From CAVQRC01 sp963715045 (GTDB taxonomy: Bacteria; Planctomycetota; Planctomycetia; Pirellulales; Lacipirellulaceae), in the NCBI GenBank assembly GCA_963715045.1, contig CAVQRC010000017.1, forward strand, positions 124,001 through 188,000: a DNA stretch of 64,000 nucleotides, written 5' to 3'. Both the position numbers and the translations under genes were made by a program. The notes beneath the pieces are model-generated. The model was given only the letters and a program-made list of their open reading frames with translations, had not been told where the DNA came from and ran no database searches. Positions 8,342 to 17,277 of the stretch are shown piece by piece. Numbering within the stretch: the stretch's first letter is position 1; every line of letters starts with the position of its first letter.

Positions 8342-9913
8342 ATGTCGGCTAGTCGAAATGACAATTCTCCTCCGGTCTTGACGGTCGCGATGATCGTCTG
8401 CAACGCGGAAGAACTCATCGGCGACACGATCGATTCGGTACGCGAAATTGCCGACGAGTTCGTGATCTGCGACACGGGCTCGTCGGACGAGACGGTGACG
8501 ACCGCCCGCGCGGCGGGAGCGGTGGTGCACGAGATCGAGTGGGATGATGACTTCGCAGCGGCTCGAAATGCGTGCTGGGAGAAAACTTCCGGCGACTGGG
8601 TCCTGTGGCTCGATGCGGGGGAAACCATCGACCGTCTCGTAGCCCGGCAGATCCGCCGCTTTGTCGATCGTGACGCGCGCCCCCACACGGCCTATCTGCT
8701 GTTTGTACAACTGGCCTCGACCACGGCCCAGCTCTCCGGAGAACAGATCGGGCAGATCCGACTCGTGCCGCGATCCGCAGCGCTGACGTTCTGCGGCCGG
8801 ATTCGCGAGACCCTGTTGCCGTCGATCACCGCCGCGGGCCTCACCGTTGACGCTTTGCCGTGCCAGATCCATCGCCCGCCGACCGATCACGACAAACGCC
8901 GCAAAGTACAACAAGCGATTCGCAATCTGGCAATCGCTGATCGAGCGGCGACGGAATCAGGCGAGACCGCCGACCTGTTGATCGCCCGTGCGGCGGCCTA
9001 TGAGAATCTGGGCCGTCATGATGAGGCGGCAGAATGCTATCGGCGTGCCATCGAGTTGTCGGAACGGGGCTCTTCTCAGATGCTCGAGTCCTATTACGGC
9101 CTGCTGACCACGTTCGATGCCCGGCCTGAAGAAGCGGAGTCCCAAATCAGCATCTGCCTCGAGGCGCTCGACGTGTATCCCCTCGACGCCCAATTGCTGT
9201 GCGGAATGGGCAGCTATTTGCTGAGACAGAACCGACTCGACCTGGCGGCTCGATCCTACGAGATCGCGGCCACTCATGGCCAGGTCGACCCGGCCACCTG
9301 GCACCTGGGTGACATCGCCGAAGTCGCCGCGGCCTGTCTGAGTATGACGCATCAGCTGCTTGGCCACGCGGAAGAAGCTCGCGATGTCCTCGAGCGTGCA
9401 CTCGAGCAGCGGGGCGAGTCGGCCCGACTTCGCCGTCAATTAATCGACCTGTTGATCAAACAGGGCCAACGTGAAGCGGTGCTCGAGCAAATGCAACGCT
9501 TGCCCGAAGAGACGCCTCACCGCGAGGCGCTCAAGAGCGCGATTCGGGGAGCCTTGCTGGCCGTCGAGCAGAACTGGGGAGCCGCTGAACCGTATCTCAA
9601 AACGGCCTACTCGGCGGGCTGCCGGGACCCACTCTGCCTGAAGTGGCTGACGATCACCTGCCTGGCAACGCATGACTGCGATGCTGCGGAGCCCATTCTC
9701 ACGAATTGGATGGCCATCGAGCCCGAAAGCCGCGAAGCCGAGGCCTATCGGCGAACGCTGGAAACGCTCCGCAATGCAGGCTCGGCCGCCCCGGCGACTG
9801 GTACCGAGCGTGCAGTGCGGATCGATGCCCCCGCTTCCCGCAGGGTGGGGGATGCCCTCCCCGCGGCGATTCCAATGATGCCCGTCAGCGATCCTTCCAC
9901 GCCTGTCTCCTGA
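8342..9913 (+). CDS. family 2 glycosyltransferase fused to TPR repeats
   Basis: 523-aa cytoplasmic protein. Residues about 10-230 form a GT-A fold: LTVAMIVCNAEELIGDTIDS, then FVICDTGSSDET, then the metal-binding-type segment LWLDAGETID. Residues about 215-500 are helical TPR repeats (ARAAAYENLGRHDEAAECYRRAIELSE and later units). This GT2-TPR order is common in planctomycetes and resembles enzymes that glycosylate proteins or peptides, but the acceptor is unknown. I chose the ATG at 8342, which has GGAG about 9 nt upstream; an in-frame ATG 11 codons earlier lacks this. A GC-rich hairpin followed by TTTT lies just after the stop. The gene stands alone. Confidence 0.82.
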   Translation: MSASRNDNSPPVLTVAMIVCNAEELIGDTIDSVREIADEFVICDTGSSDETVTTARAAGAVVHEIEWDDDFAAARNACWEKTSGDWVLWLDAGETIDRLVARQIRRFVDRDARPHTAYLLFVQLASTTAQLSGEQIGQIRLVPRSAALTFCGRIRETLLPSITAAGLTVDALPCQIHRPPTDHDKRRKVQQAIRNLAIADRAATESGETADLLIARAAAYENLGRHDEAAECYRRAIELSERGSSQMLESYYGLLTTFDARPEEAESQISICLEALDVYPLDAQLLCGMGSYLLRQNRLDLAARSYEIAATHGQVDPATWHLGDIAEVAAACLSMTHQLLGHAEEARDVLERALEQRGESARLRRQLIDLLIKQGQREAVLEQMQRLPEETPHREALKSAIRGALLAVEQNWGAAEPYLKTAYSAGCRDPLCLKWLTITCLATHDCDAAEPILTNWMAIEPESREAEAYRRTLETLRNAGSAAPATGTERAVRIDAPASRRVGDALPAAIPMMPVSDPSTPVS

Positions 9914-9919
9914 GCGACC

Positions 9920-9939
9920 GCCGCCAGGGCGGCCGTTTT
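9920..9939 (+). terminator. possible Rho-independent terminator after the glycosyltransferase
   Basis: GCCGCC pairs with GGCGGC around 9920-9933 and is followed within two bases by TTTT. The loop is very short and the T tract brief, so this is a weak call. Confidence 0.35.
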
Positions 9940-10073
9940 CTCGACGCTTCCTTGACAAAGTCGCATCAGCGTCCCAAAATCCCCCGCGCGGAGCGACGGT
10001 CTGCGGCGTTATTCGCGGCCGGGTAAAGTACTGCCGCCAGCGAATGAATCTTGTGCGAGAAGCGAGGGGAAAC

Positions 10074-10361
10074 ATGGAATCACAATCGATGGAAGCCATT
10101 GGGGAGTCGACATCTTCGGGGGAGATTCTCGTCGATCATGTGGGCTCGGCCAGCGATGCGGGAGAGAAACGGGTCGACATTGAAGCCTCTTCAGCCGATT
10201 TCGATGACTTCGATGATGACGATTTCGACGATGATTTCGACGATGATTTTGAAGAGGACTGGGATGAGAGTTTCGACGACGAAGACGAGGAAGATGTGGC
10301 GTTCGGCAACATGACGGGATGTTGCGAGTTGGACGACGACATTTTCGACCTGGCGGATTGA
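10074..10361 (+). CDS. Asp/Glu-rich acidic small protein
   Basis: 95-aa highly acidic protein. The middle (residues about 42-75) is a run of FDDDD/FDDDFDD-type repeats with regular Phe spacing, and the C-terminus carries a CC pair (TGCCELDDDIFDLAD). The start at 10074 has GAGGGGA 4 nt upstream. It precedes ileS on the same strand with a 149-nt gap. I recognise no domain; similar acidic tails occur in metal-binding or RNA-polymerase-associated small proteins, but no function can be assigned. Clear Shine-Dalgarno spacing and compositional purity support it as a real gene. The GAT/GAC codon repetition makes it prone to length variation. Confidence 0.68.
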   Translation: MESQSMEAIGESTSSGEILVDHVGSASDAGEKRVDIEASSADFDDFDDDDFDDDFDDDFEEDWDESFDDEDEEDVAFGNMTGCCELDDDIFDLAD

Positions 10362-10510
10362 GAGATGGCCGCGAACTTGCCCCACCGTCCCGTTTCTGAT
10401 GCTGGTAAGGTCGCGGGCCTTGCGTCTCTGTAGCAGCGTGGGATCGTCGCTCTCGGCGATCCCGCCTGATCTTGCTCCGGTGCCCTCCATCCACTCCCCA
10501 GGCTCCCCGT

Positions 10511-13500
10511 ATGTTTCAACCCGTTGATGGCTCGGCCGACTTTCCCCGGCAGGAGGAGGACGTCCTCCGGTTCTGGAAGGAACAACGGGTCTACGAGAAG
10601 TCGCTCGCCCAGCGGAAACAGGCGCCGCGATTCGTCTTTTACGAGGGCCCTCCCACGGCGAACGGGTTGCCTCACCCGGGCCACTGCTTGACGCGGGCGG
10701 TGAAGGATCTGTTTCCCCGCTACCGCACGATGCGGGGATACCGCTGCGATCGCAAGGCAGGCTGGGACACGCACGGATTGCCCGTCGAAGTCGAGGTTTG
10801 CAAGGAACTCGGAATTCACTCCAAGGAGGAGATCGAGGCCTTTGGGATCGAGCCGTTTATTCAGAAGTGCCAGCACAGCGTGTGGCGGTACATGCAGCAA
10901 TGGGAGCGGCTCACGGAGCGGCTTGGATTCTGGGTCGACCTCCAAGACGCCTACGTCACCTATCACCAGAGCTACGTCGAGAGTGTGTGGTGGTCGCTGA
11001 AGGTCCTGTTCGACAGCGGGCGGCTGTACCAGGGACACAAGATCGTCTGGTGGTGGGCCCAGGGGGGGACCGCTCTCTCCAGCGGTGAGGTCGGTCAGGG
11101 GTACCGTGAAGTGGCGGATCCAAGCGTCTACGTCCGCTGCCCGCTGCTGGATGACTCCGGACAGCCGAGCGAGACGTCGTTGCTCGTGTGGACGACAACC
11201 CCCTGGACGCTGCCCAGCAATCAGTTTGTCGCCGTTCACCCCGAGCTGACCTACGCCACGGTCCGCGACGAGGACGGCGGGAAGCTCGTGATCGCCGAGG
11301 CGCTCGTCGAGACATTGAGCCAGAAGGTCAAACGCGAACTGGTCGTCGAGGCGACCTGTACCGGTCGCGATCTTGTCGGCCGCCGTTACCTGCCGCCGTT
11401 TGACGATTACTACGCCCAGGGTGGTCAGCAGCAGGGCCGACTCAAAAGCGGCGGCACTCAAGCAGTCGCCTGGCGGATCGTCGCGGCCCATTTTGTGACC
11501 ACCGAGAGCGGCACCGGTCTCGTGCACGAAGCACCCGCCTTCGGCGAGGTCGACTACGAAGTGCTGGCTGCCGAGCAGGCCCGGTTCGTCGACGGGCAGG
11601 GGCCGTCGCTGATTTGTGCCGTGGGTCCTGACGGAAAATTCACTGCCGACGTCCCCGCTTACGAAGGTCGCTGGGTCAAGGACTGCGATAAGGAACTCAC
11701 GCGTGCCCTCCGGGACGCGGGAAAGCTCTTCCACCAGGAACAGTATCTGCACGATTACCCCTTCTGCTGGCGTGCCGAAGACGACCCGCTGATCCAGTAT
11801 CCCCGCGAAAGCTGGTTCGTGAGGACGACCGAGCAGAAGCAGGCGATGCTCGCCAACAACGCCGCCGTCCACTGGCTGCCCGACCACATCCAGACCGGGC
11901 GGTTCGGCAAGTTTCTCGAGACCAACGTGGACTGGGCCCTCTCGCGGGAACGCTATTGGGGGACTCCGCTGCCGATCTGGGAGTGCGACGAGACCGGCTA
12001 CCAGGAGGCGATCGGCAGTTACGAAGAACTTCAAGCCAAGCCCGCCGTGGACGGCTTCCAGGTCTGGGAGCAGGCCAAGGCCACCCAGCCGGAGTTGCCC
12101 GAAGATCTCAAAGTCCATAAACCGTATATCGACGCAGTCAGCTACCAGTCGCCCCGATCGGAGACCGGACGGATGCGACGGGTGTCCGAAGTGATCGACT
12201 GCTGGTACGACTCCGGGGCGATGCCTTTCGCCCAATGGGGCTATCGCGGGCAGTCGAGCGGCGCCATTGCCGAGCGGTTTCGCGAGCAGTTTCCGGCCGA
12301 CTTCATCAGCGAGGCTATCGATCAGACTCGCGGCTGGTTCTACAGCCTGCTGGCGATCAGCACGGCGCTGTTCGGCGAAGCCAGCGGCCGGCAGGGCCAG
12401 GATTCGCAGCCGCTGACGCAAGCCTATCCGCATCCTTTCGAGAACTGCATCGTGCTCGGCCTGATGCTGAGCGAGTGGTGGGAGAGCAAGGACGGCTCAC
12501 AGCTTTTCCTGTCGGAACAGGAAGCCGACGCGGCTCTGGGAAAGAACCAGCACCGCCGGGTGGTGGGCAAGATGTCCAAGAGTAAACGTAACTACCCCGA
12601 GCCACAGGAAATCTTCGACCACTACGGCGCGGACGCACTGAGATGGTATTTCTTCGCGACTCAGCCGCCATGGACCACCATCCGCTACAGCGAGCAGGCG
12701 ATTAAGGACAGTGTGCCGGAGTTCCTGCTGCGATTGTGGAACGTGTACAGTTTTTTCGTGATCTACGCCAACATCGACGGGTTCGATCCGGCTGAGCGGA
12801 TCCCGGGCCAGGTTGGCCAACTCGACCCGGAAGTGCTTCGCGGGGCCAAAGGCTATCGACCCATCGCACAACGGAGCGAACTCGATCGGTGGATCGTCAG
12901 TTTGCTGCACGAGACGTCCGCCCGCGTCGTCGACTGCATGGATCAGTACGACAATTACAACGCCTGCCAGAGCATTCTGGGCTTCGTTGATGCGCTTTCC
13001 AATTGGTATGTACGCCGCAGCCGCGATCGGTTCTGGATGGCCGACAAGCAGGCACCCGAGAAACTCGACGCGTACTGGACGCTGTATGAGTGTCTGCTCA
13101 CCACATGCCGGATCGTCGCACCGTTCGTACCATTCATCTCCGAAACGATCTGGCAGAACATTGTGCGATCGGTGTTTGGCACGAGAGCCCTGCTCAGTGT
13201 GCACCTCGCGGAGTTTCCCCAGGGAATCTCGCCAGACATCGATCCATCGCTCACGCAGCAGATGGAACTGATTCGCGAAATTGCTTCACTCGGCAGAGCG
13301 GCCCGCAGCGGGGCCAGAATCAAGGTCCGCCAGCCCCTCTCGAAGGTCGAGGTCGTCCTCGCCGATACGACCCACCTCGCCTGGCTCCGAGAGCACGCCG
13401 AGTTGATTGCCGTGGAACTCAATGTCAAGGCAGTCGAATTCACCGACCAGGGCGAACAATACATCACGTACAGTGTTGTGCCGAACTTCAAACAGCTTGG

Positions 13501-14008
13501 CCCGCGGCTCGGGAAGAACATGCCGGTCGTCAAGAAAATGCTCGGCGAACGCGACGGCGGCGAGTTGCTTGCCGAACTCCGCAACTCCGGTAGAGTCACC
13601 CTCGAATTGCCGGCCGGCGAAACCATCGAGCTGGACGAAACCGACATCGAAGTCCGCCTCAGCGCGGTCGAAGGCTGGTCGGCCGCCGAGGGCCGCGGCG
13701 TGGTCGTCGTCCTGGCCACCGAACTCACCGATGAACTGATCGCCGAGGGAATCGCCAACGATGCGATCCGCCTGATCCAGGATCGCCGCAAGGAGCTGGG
13801 CTGTGAGTTCACCGACCGCATCGAGGTCGGGTTCGTCGCCCTGGACGACGCCGACGAAGTGCTGGCCGCGATTCAGACTCACGAGGAGAGAATCCGTCAC
13901 GAAACGCTCGGTAACCGTCTGGTGTTCGAACGACTGACGGCGACTGCGGCCGCGGAAGTCGGCATCGGGGAGGTCCCGCTCGAGCTCTATGTCCGCGTCG
14001 CGGAGTAG
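10511..14008 (+). CDS. ileS: isoleucyl-tRNA synthetase
   Basis: 1165-aa class I aminoacyl-tRNA synthetase that charges tRNA-Ile. The HIGH signature appears as LPHPGH near residue 55, and the KMSKS loop is intact at about residue 691 (GKMSKSKRN). The CP1 editing domain includes the typical segment WTTTPWTLPSN. A long C-terminal extension (DUF5915-like, ending with beta-rich segments) makes it the longer eukaryote/archaea-like IleRS type rather than the roughly 940-aa bacterial form with a C-terminal zinc site. I chose the ATG at 10511; an in-frame codon 13 residues upstream adds a Pro-rich stretch. A 765-codon antisense open frame over this gene is a coding-bias shadow. Confidence 0.95.
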   Translation: MFQPVDGSADFPRQEEDVLRFWKEQRVYEKSLAQRKQAPRFVFYEGPPTANGLPHPGHCLTRAVKDLFPRYRTMRGYRCDRKAGWDTHGLPVEVEVCKELGIHSKEEIEAFGIEPFIQKCQHSVWRYMQQWERLTERLGFWVDLQDAYVTYHQSYVESVWWSLKVLFDSGRLYQGHKIVWWWAQGGTALSSGEVGQGYREVADPSVYVRCPLLDDSGQPSETSLLVWTTTPWTLPSNQFVAVHPELTYATVRDEDGGKLVIAEALVETLSQKVKRELVVEATCTGRDLVGRRYLPPFDDYYAQGGQQQGRLKSGGTQAVAWRIVAAHFVTTESGTGLVHEAPAFGEVDYEVLAAEQARFVDGQGPSLICAVGPDGKFTADVPAYEGRWVKDCDKELTRALRDAGKLFHQEQYLHDYPFCWRAEDDPLIQYPRESWFVRTTEQKQAMLANNAAVHWLPDHIQTGRFGKFLETNVDWALSRERYWGTPLPIWECDETGYQEAIGSYEELQAKPAVDGFQVWEQAKATQPELPEDLKVHKPYIDAVSYQSPRSETGRMRRVSEVIDCWYDSGAMPFAQWGYRGQSSGAIAERFREQFPADFISEAIDQTRGWFYSLLAISTALFGEASGRQGQDSQPLTQAYPHPFENCIVLGLMLSEWWESKDGSQLFLSEQEADAALGKNQHRRVVGKMSKSKRNYPEPQEIFDHYGADALRWYFFATQPPWTTIRYSEQAIKDSVPEFLLRLWNVYSFFVIYANIDGFDPAERIPGQVGQLDPEVLRGAKGYRPIAQRSELDRWIVSLLHETSARVVDCMDQYDNYNACQSILGFVDALSNWYVRRSRDRFWMADKQAPEKLDAYWTLYECLLTTCRIVAPFVPFISETIWQNIVRSVFGTRALLSVHLAEFPQGISPDIDPSLTQQMELIREIASLGRAARSGARIKVRQPLSKVEVVLADTTHLAWLREHAELIAVELNVKAVEFTDQGEQYITYSVVPNFKQLGPRLGKNMPVVKKMLGERDGGELLAELRNSGRVTLELPAGETIELDETDIEVRLSAVEGWSAAEGRGVVVVLATELTDELIAEGIANDAIRLIQDRRKELGCEFTDRIEVGFVALDDADEVLAAIQTHEERIRHETLGNRLVFERLTATAAAEVGIGEVPLELYVRVAE

Positions 14009-14147
14009 AGTAGGCTGCCGGCTCCCCGCCGCGGGATCTTCGAAAGCGAACGGGTGCGTTTTTTCAAACCCGGTTTCAGGCGTCCGGGTGCAGGAACGGG
14101 CTTGTTGGTGTCGCAGAAGCGGCCCGGGCTTCGAATGACTAAGGACG

Positions 14148-14181
14148 AATGACTAGGGAATCCCCAATGACGAATTCCCAA
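14148..14181 (+). repeat. 34-bp dispersed intergenic repeat, copy 1
   Basis: Begins AATGACTAGGGAATCCCC and ends GAATTCCCAA. It matches the reverse complement of 20715-20748 at 29 of 34 positions. Confidence 0.75.
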
Positions 14182-14205
14182 CAAAGAGTGGCCCGTCGAC
14201 CCATT

Positions 14206-14285
14206 AAAGACCCCTGGGGTCTTTTTGGTTGTTTAGGCAATATTGACAATTTCCTATTCCCCCCAAAAAGACCCCAGGGTTCTTT
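14206..14285. repeat. MITE-like inverted repeat with self-palindromic arms
   Basis: Arm 1 (14206-14228) and arm 2 (14263-14285) are 23-bp inverted copies with one mismatch. Each arm is itself a palindrome: AAAGACCCC, one centre base, GGGGTCTTT. The 34-bp AT-rich centre codes for nothing. Arm 1 followed by TTTTT could also act as a terminator after ileS. Confidence 0.75.
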
Positions 14286-14392
14286 TCGCATGTCCCAAAG
14301 TCACAGAGAACGTGTCCCACGGCCGGGGGAATCGGCAGCTGAGGCCAATTCCCAAATCGGCTCTCAAGCGTTGTGCGAGCGAGTTGAGCAGC

Positions 14393-14983
14393 ATGTCTGA
14401 CAGGATGCTACGTCTGGCCGTCTTGATCTCAGGCAGCGGCCGGACCCTGCAGAACTTCATCCGGCTGATGGAGCGGGGCGACCTGCCGGTCGAGATTCGC
14501 CTGGTGATTTCCAGCACGCCCCGCGCCGGTGGTCTGCGGTTCGCTCACGAGGCCGAGATCCCTACGCAAGTGTTTTCGCGCCGCGACGCCCGGGATGACC
14601 GAGACTACTCCGAGAAGATCTTCCACGCCTGCCGCGACGCCGAAATCGACTACGTGGCGATGGCCGGCTTCCTGAAATTCCTGCTGATTCCACCCGATTT
14701 CGAAAACCGGGTGCTGAACATCCATCCCGCGCTCCTGCCGGCATTTGGTGGGCCGGGAATGTACGGCCACCACGTGCACCAGGCCGTCCTCGCAGCCGAA
14801 GTGCCGGAGTCCGGTTGCACGGTCCATTGGGTCGACAATCAGTACGACCATGGACCCATCCTGCTGCAGCGTCGCGTCGAGGTTCGCCCTGGCGATACGT
14901 CCGACACGCTCGCCGACCGGGTTTTTCAGGCCGAACTCATCGCCTATCCCGAGGTCCTCCGCGACCTCCACGCCAGACGCTGA
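14393..14983 (+). CDS. purN: phosphoribosylglycinamide formyltransferase
   Basis: 196-aa folate-dependent GAR transformylase catalysing the third step of de novo purine synthesis with 10-formyl-THF. The N-terminal ISGSGRTLQNF is the phosphate-binding loop, and NIHPALLPAFGGPGMYG contains the catalytic Asn and His. The Asp of the triad lies in VDNQYDHGPILLQ. The length fits the family (about 190-210 aa). I chose the ATG at 14393; the frame is open 50 codons upstream but those residues come from the repeat region. It is followed by a G-rich tandem repeat and then the microcompartment locus. Confidence 0.92.
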   Translation: MSDRMLRLAVLISGSGRTLQNFIRLMERGDLPVEIRLVISSTPRAGGLRFAHEAEIPTQVFSRRDARDDRDYSEKIFHACRDAEIDYVAMAGFLKFLLIPPDFENRVLNIHPALLPAFGGPGMYGHHVHQAVLAAEVPESGCTVHWVDNQYDHGPILLQRRVEVRPGDTSDTLADRVFQAELIAYPEVLRDLHARR

Positions 14984-14987
14984 CACT

Positions 14988-15055
14988 GGGGACTTAGGGG
15001 TCAGGGCTTAGGGGTCAGGGGTCAGGGGTCAGGGGTCAGGGGTCGGCGGTCAGGG
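14988..15055. repeat. GGGGTCAG short tandem repeat
   Basis: About seven copies of GGGGTCAG with variants GGGCTTAG and GGCGGTCAG, immediately after purN. It is the same unit, reverse-complemented, as the stretch at 8200-8240. Confidence 0.85.
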
Positions 15056-15094
15056 CCGCGTGCGAAAGCTGGTTTTCCCAGGCGTGGCAACAAA

Positions 15095-15135
15095 TGTGAG
15101 AATTATCTTTCACAGATGATTGAAAATGTGAAAGA
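15095..15135. promoter_or_regulatory. putative operator for the DeoR-family regulator
   Basis: A perfect 9-bp inverted repeat TCTTTCACA (15106-15114) and TGTGAAAGA (15127-15135) is separated by 12 nt. A third half-site TGTGAGA starts at 15095. The site lies about 90 nt upstream of the DeoR-like gene that heads the microcompartment locus. Binding and autoregulation are inferred. Confidence 0.6.
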
Positions 15136-15152
15136 ATTCATGCATGCTATCG

Positions 15153-15222
15153 CTCCAGCCTCCCACCTCCAGCCTCCAGCCTCCAGCCTCCAGCCTCCAG
15201 CCTCCACCTCCTCCAGCCTCCC
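15153..15222. repeat. CTCCAGC short tandem repeat before the DeoR start codon
   Basis: About eight copies of the 7-bp unit CTCCAGC (with CTCCCAC/CTCCACC variants) running almost into the ATG at 15224. The same unit recurs at 63654-63729 before a DUF1559 gene. Confidence 0.85.
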
Positions 15223-15223
15223 C

Positions 15224-16006
15224 ATGCCCTCTCGCCGCGAAGAATTGCTCGAACTCGTTCGCCGCAATGGGTTTGCAGCGCTGAATGAGCTCGCGACCAA
15301 GATGGACGTGTCGGAATCGACCGTGCGGCGGGATTTGGCCCTTCTCGAACAGGAAGGGACCGTACGACGAACCCACGGCGGGGCGTTTTACACGGGACCG
15401 ATGCCCGCCATCGTCGACTTTGAGAATCGTCAGGTCGGCGACTGGGACAAGAAACAGGCCATCGCTCGGGCGGCAGCGGAGTTCATCGAAGACGGCGACA
15501 CGCTTCTGCTTGATGGGGGCAGCACGACCTACGAATTCGCCCGCATGCTGCTCGGCAGGCCTCTGCAGGTTGTAACGAATTCACTTCCCGTGGCGAGCCT
15601 GTTCATGGCCGAACCTACGATCGATGTGATCGTCATAGGTGGTTACGTCCATCAGCGGACCGGGGCGATCCACGGTTCGTACGCCAACGAGATGCTCTCC
15701 ACGCTCGATGTTCGCCGCGCAGTGCTCAGTGCCGCCGGAGTCAACCGCCGCGGGTTGTTCAACAGCAACCTACACTTGGTCGAAACAGAGCGGGCGATGA
15801 TGCAGGCAGCCGACGAGGTCATCCTCATCGCCGACAGCACAAAATTCGGTCATCGCAGTCTCGCCCATGTCTGCCCGCTGGAAAAGATCCATCGCGTGGT
15901 CGTCGACCAGGGCCTGACACCAGAGTGGCGGGAGTACCTCGTCGCCGCCGGCGTCGAACTCGTTCTAGCCGACGTTCCGCCAGCGACACACCAACAGGCC
16001 GTATAA
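15224..16006 (+). CDS. DeoR-family transcriptional regulator of the microcompartment locus
   Basis: 260-aa repressor-type regulator. The N-terminal helix-turn-helix reads RREELLELVRRNGFAALNEL, followed by DVSESTVRRDLALLEQEG, the DeoR signature. The C-terminal sugar-phosphate sensor domain includes DGDTLLLDGGSTTYEFAR and VVTNSLPVASLF. It is the first gene of the locus, 48 nt before the PduL gene, and an inverted repeat upstream is a likely operator. DeoR proteins usually respond to phosphorylated sugars, which fits a fuculose- or rhamnulose-1-phosphate inducer (inference). I chose the ATG at 15224; the frame is open 36 codons upstream through repeat-derived LQPPAS residues. Confidence 0.9.
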   Translation: MPSRREELLELVRRNGFAALNELATKMDVSESTVRRDLALLEQEGTVRRTHGGAFYTGPMPAIVDFENRQVGDWDKKQAIARAAAEFIEDGDTLLLDGGSTTYEFARMLLGRPLQVVTNSLPVASLFMAEPTIDVIVIGGYVHQRTGAIHGSYANEMLSTLDVRRAVLSAAGVNRRGLFNSNLHLVETERAMMQAADEVILIADSTKFGHRSLAHVCPLEKIHRVVVDQGLTPEWREYLVAAGVELVLADVPPATHQQAV

Positions 16007-16054
16007 GCCCTTTGCCGTTACCCGCCCGAGTTTCGCCTGCCCGCAAACTGAACT

Positions 16055-16828
16055 ATGACCCTACCCGCTCCCACGATGTCGCCAACCCTGGATCGCTCGA
16101 CCGTCGAACGTGTTGTCCGCGAGGTGATTCGGCGGCATCGCGCGTTCCCACTCGCGGGCCAGGACGGTGCTGCATCGTTGGCCTCGGACGGAAATGGCTT
16201 CGCCGCAGTCGGCTCGGCAACCGGGGACCTCGTCGTGAGCATCTCGGCCAGGCATGTCCATCTGACAGACGAGCACGTGGAGACGCTGTTTGGCCGCGGT
16301 CGCACCCTCACCGAGGACAAGCCGCTGTACCAGGATGGGTTTTTTGCCGCCGAAGAGACCGTGATGGTCGTGGGACCGCGACGTCGGATGCTGCCGAACG
16401 TCCGGGTGCTGGGTCCGACCCGACCCTACTCTCAGGTCGAGTTGGCTTTCACCGATGGCATCTCTCTGGGTATCGATCTTCCGGTTCGGCCCAGCGGCAG
16501 CATCGCCGGTACGCCCGGTTGTGTCCTCGTCGGGCCCGCCGGAGTCGTCGAATTGAAGGAGGGCGTCATTCGTGCGGAGCGTCACGTGCACATGAGCACG
16601 CGTCACGCGGCCGCGTATGGCGTGCAGAACGGCGACCGGATGGCACTCAAAGTGACGTCGGCGTGCACGGTCGAATTCAAGGACCTGCTGGTGCGGGCCG
16701 ACGAGACCAGCAAGCTTGAAGTCCACATTGATACGGACGAAGGAAACGCGGCCGACCTGGAGAATGCGACCCGAGTGCAACTCTTCCCGCAGCAGGACTC
16801 GGACTGTAGCTGCGGCTGTAAATCGTAA
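16055..16828 (+). CDS. pduL: PduL-type phosphate acyltransferase (microcompartment)
   Basis: 257-aa phosphotransacylase converting acyl-CoA and phosphate to acyl-phosphate and recycling CoA inside the compartment. Two PduL half-domains are visible: ISARHVHLTDEHVETLFG near residue 67 and RAERHVHMSTRHAAAYG near residue 175. The paired HVH motifs supply zinc ligands. The N-terminal segment LDRSTVERVVREVIRRH is an amphipathic helix typical of encapsulation peptides. The C-terminus is Cys-rich (CSCGCKS). The ATG at 16055 and one seven codons later are both possible starts. It works with the downstream acetate kinase to make ATP. Confidence 0.9.
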   Translation: MTLPAPTMSPTLDRSTVERVVREVIRRHRAFPLAGQDGAASLASDGNGFAAVGSATGDLVVSISARHVHLTDEHVETLFGRGRTLTEDKPLYQDGFFAAEETVMVVGPRRRMLPNVRVLGPTRPYSQVELAFTDGISLGIDLPVRPSGSIAGTPGCVLVGPAGVVELKEGVIRAERHVHMSTRHAAAYGVQNGDRMALKVTSACTVEFKDLLVRADETSKLEVHIDTDEGNAADLENATRVQLFPQQDSDCSCGCKS

Positions 16829-16905
16829 CGGGATCCGCGTGGCTCGATGTCCGCAGGTCATTTTCAACCAGATCAACTTTCTATTCACTTGCTGTGAGGA
16901 CCCCA

Positions 16906-17211
16906 ATGGCGAAAGCATTTCACCAAGAAGCGCTGGGCATGATCGAGACCAAGGGCTTCGTGCCCCTGGTCGAGGCGACCGACGCGATGATGAAGGCCGC
17001 GAACGTCGTGTTTCTCGGCTGGGACAAGATCGGCTCGGGACTCGTGACGGCGTTCGTGACGGGCGACGTGGCGGCGGTCAAAGCGGCGACGGACGCAGGC
17101 GCGGCGGCCGCCAGCCGCATCGGCGAGGTCGTGAGCGTGCAGGTGATTCCCCGCCCCCACGATGACGTCAATGTGGTCCTGAACCTGCCGGCAGCCAAGG
17201 CTGCCAAATAA
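16906..17211 (+). CDS. BMC-H hexameric shell protein 1
   Basis: 101-aa single-domain BMC protein forming hexameric shell tiles. The family core is evident: ALGMIETKGFVPLVEATDAM, then VTGDVAAVKAATDAGAAAA, then VQVIPRPHDDV. A short Ala/Lys-rich tail follows. The start at 16906 has GAGGA 5 nt upstream and excludes four extra N-terminal residues in the open frame. It is followed 66 nt later by a paralogue, as in other PVM-type loci, suggesting mixed shell facets. Confidence 0.93.
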   Translation: MAKAFHQEALGMIETKGFVPLVEATDAMMKAANVVFLGWDKIGSGLVTAFVTGDVAAVKAATDAGAAAASRIGEVVSVQVIPRPHDDVNVVLNLPAAKAAK

Positions 17212-17277
17212 CTTGTGCGCTTGCAGCAGCGACCCGCGGCGATCATTCCTACACACCACTTTTTTCGGAGAGCAATC

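Larger units (their letters stand above)
14009..14392. other. repeat-rich intergenic region between ileS and purN
   Basis: 384 nt without a gene. It contains a 34-bp dispersed repeat (14148-14181) and a 23-bp inverted repeat whose arms are themselves palindromes (14206-14285). No promoter elements stand out. Confidence 0.6.

Noticed and set aside
10136..12433. 765-codon open frame antisense to ileS
   Set aside because: It lies wholly opposite an intact IleRS gene, its product is low-complexity and no Shine-Dalgarno or domain is present; it mirrors codon bias.
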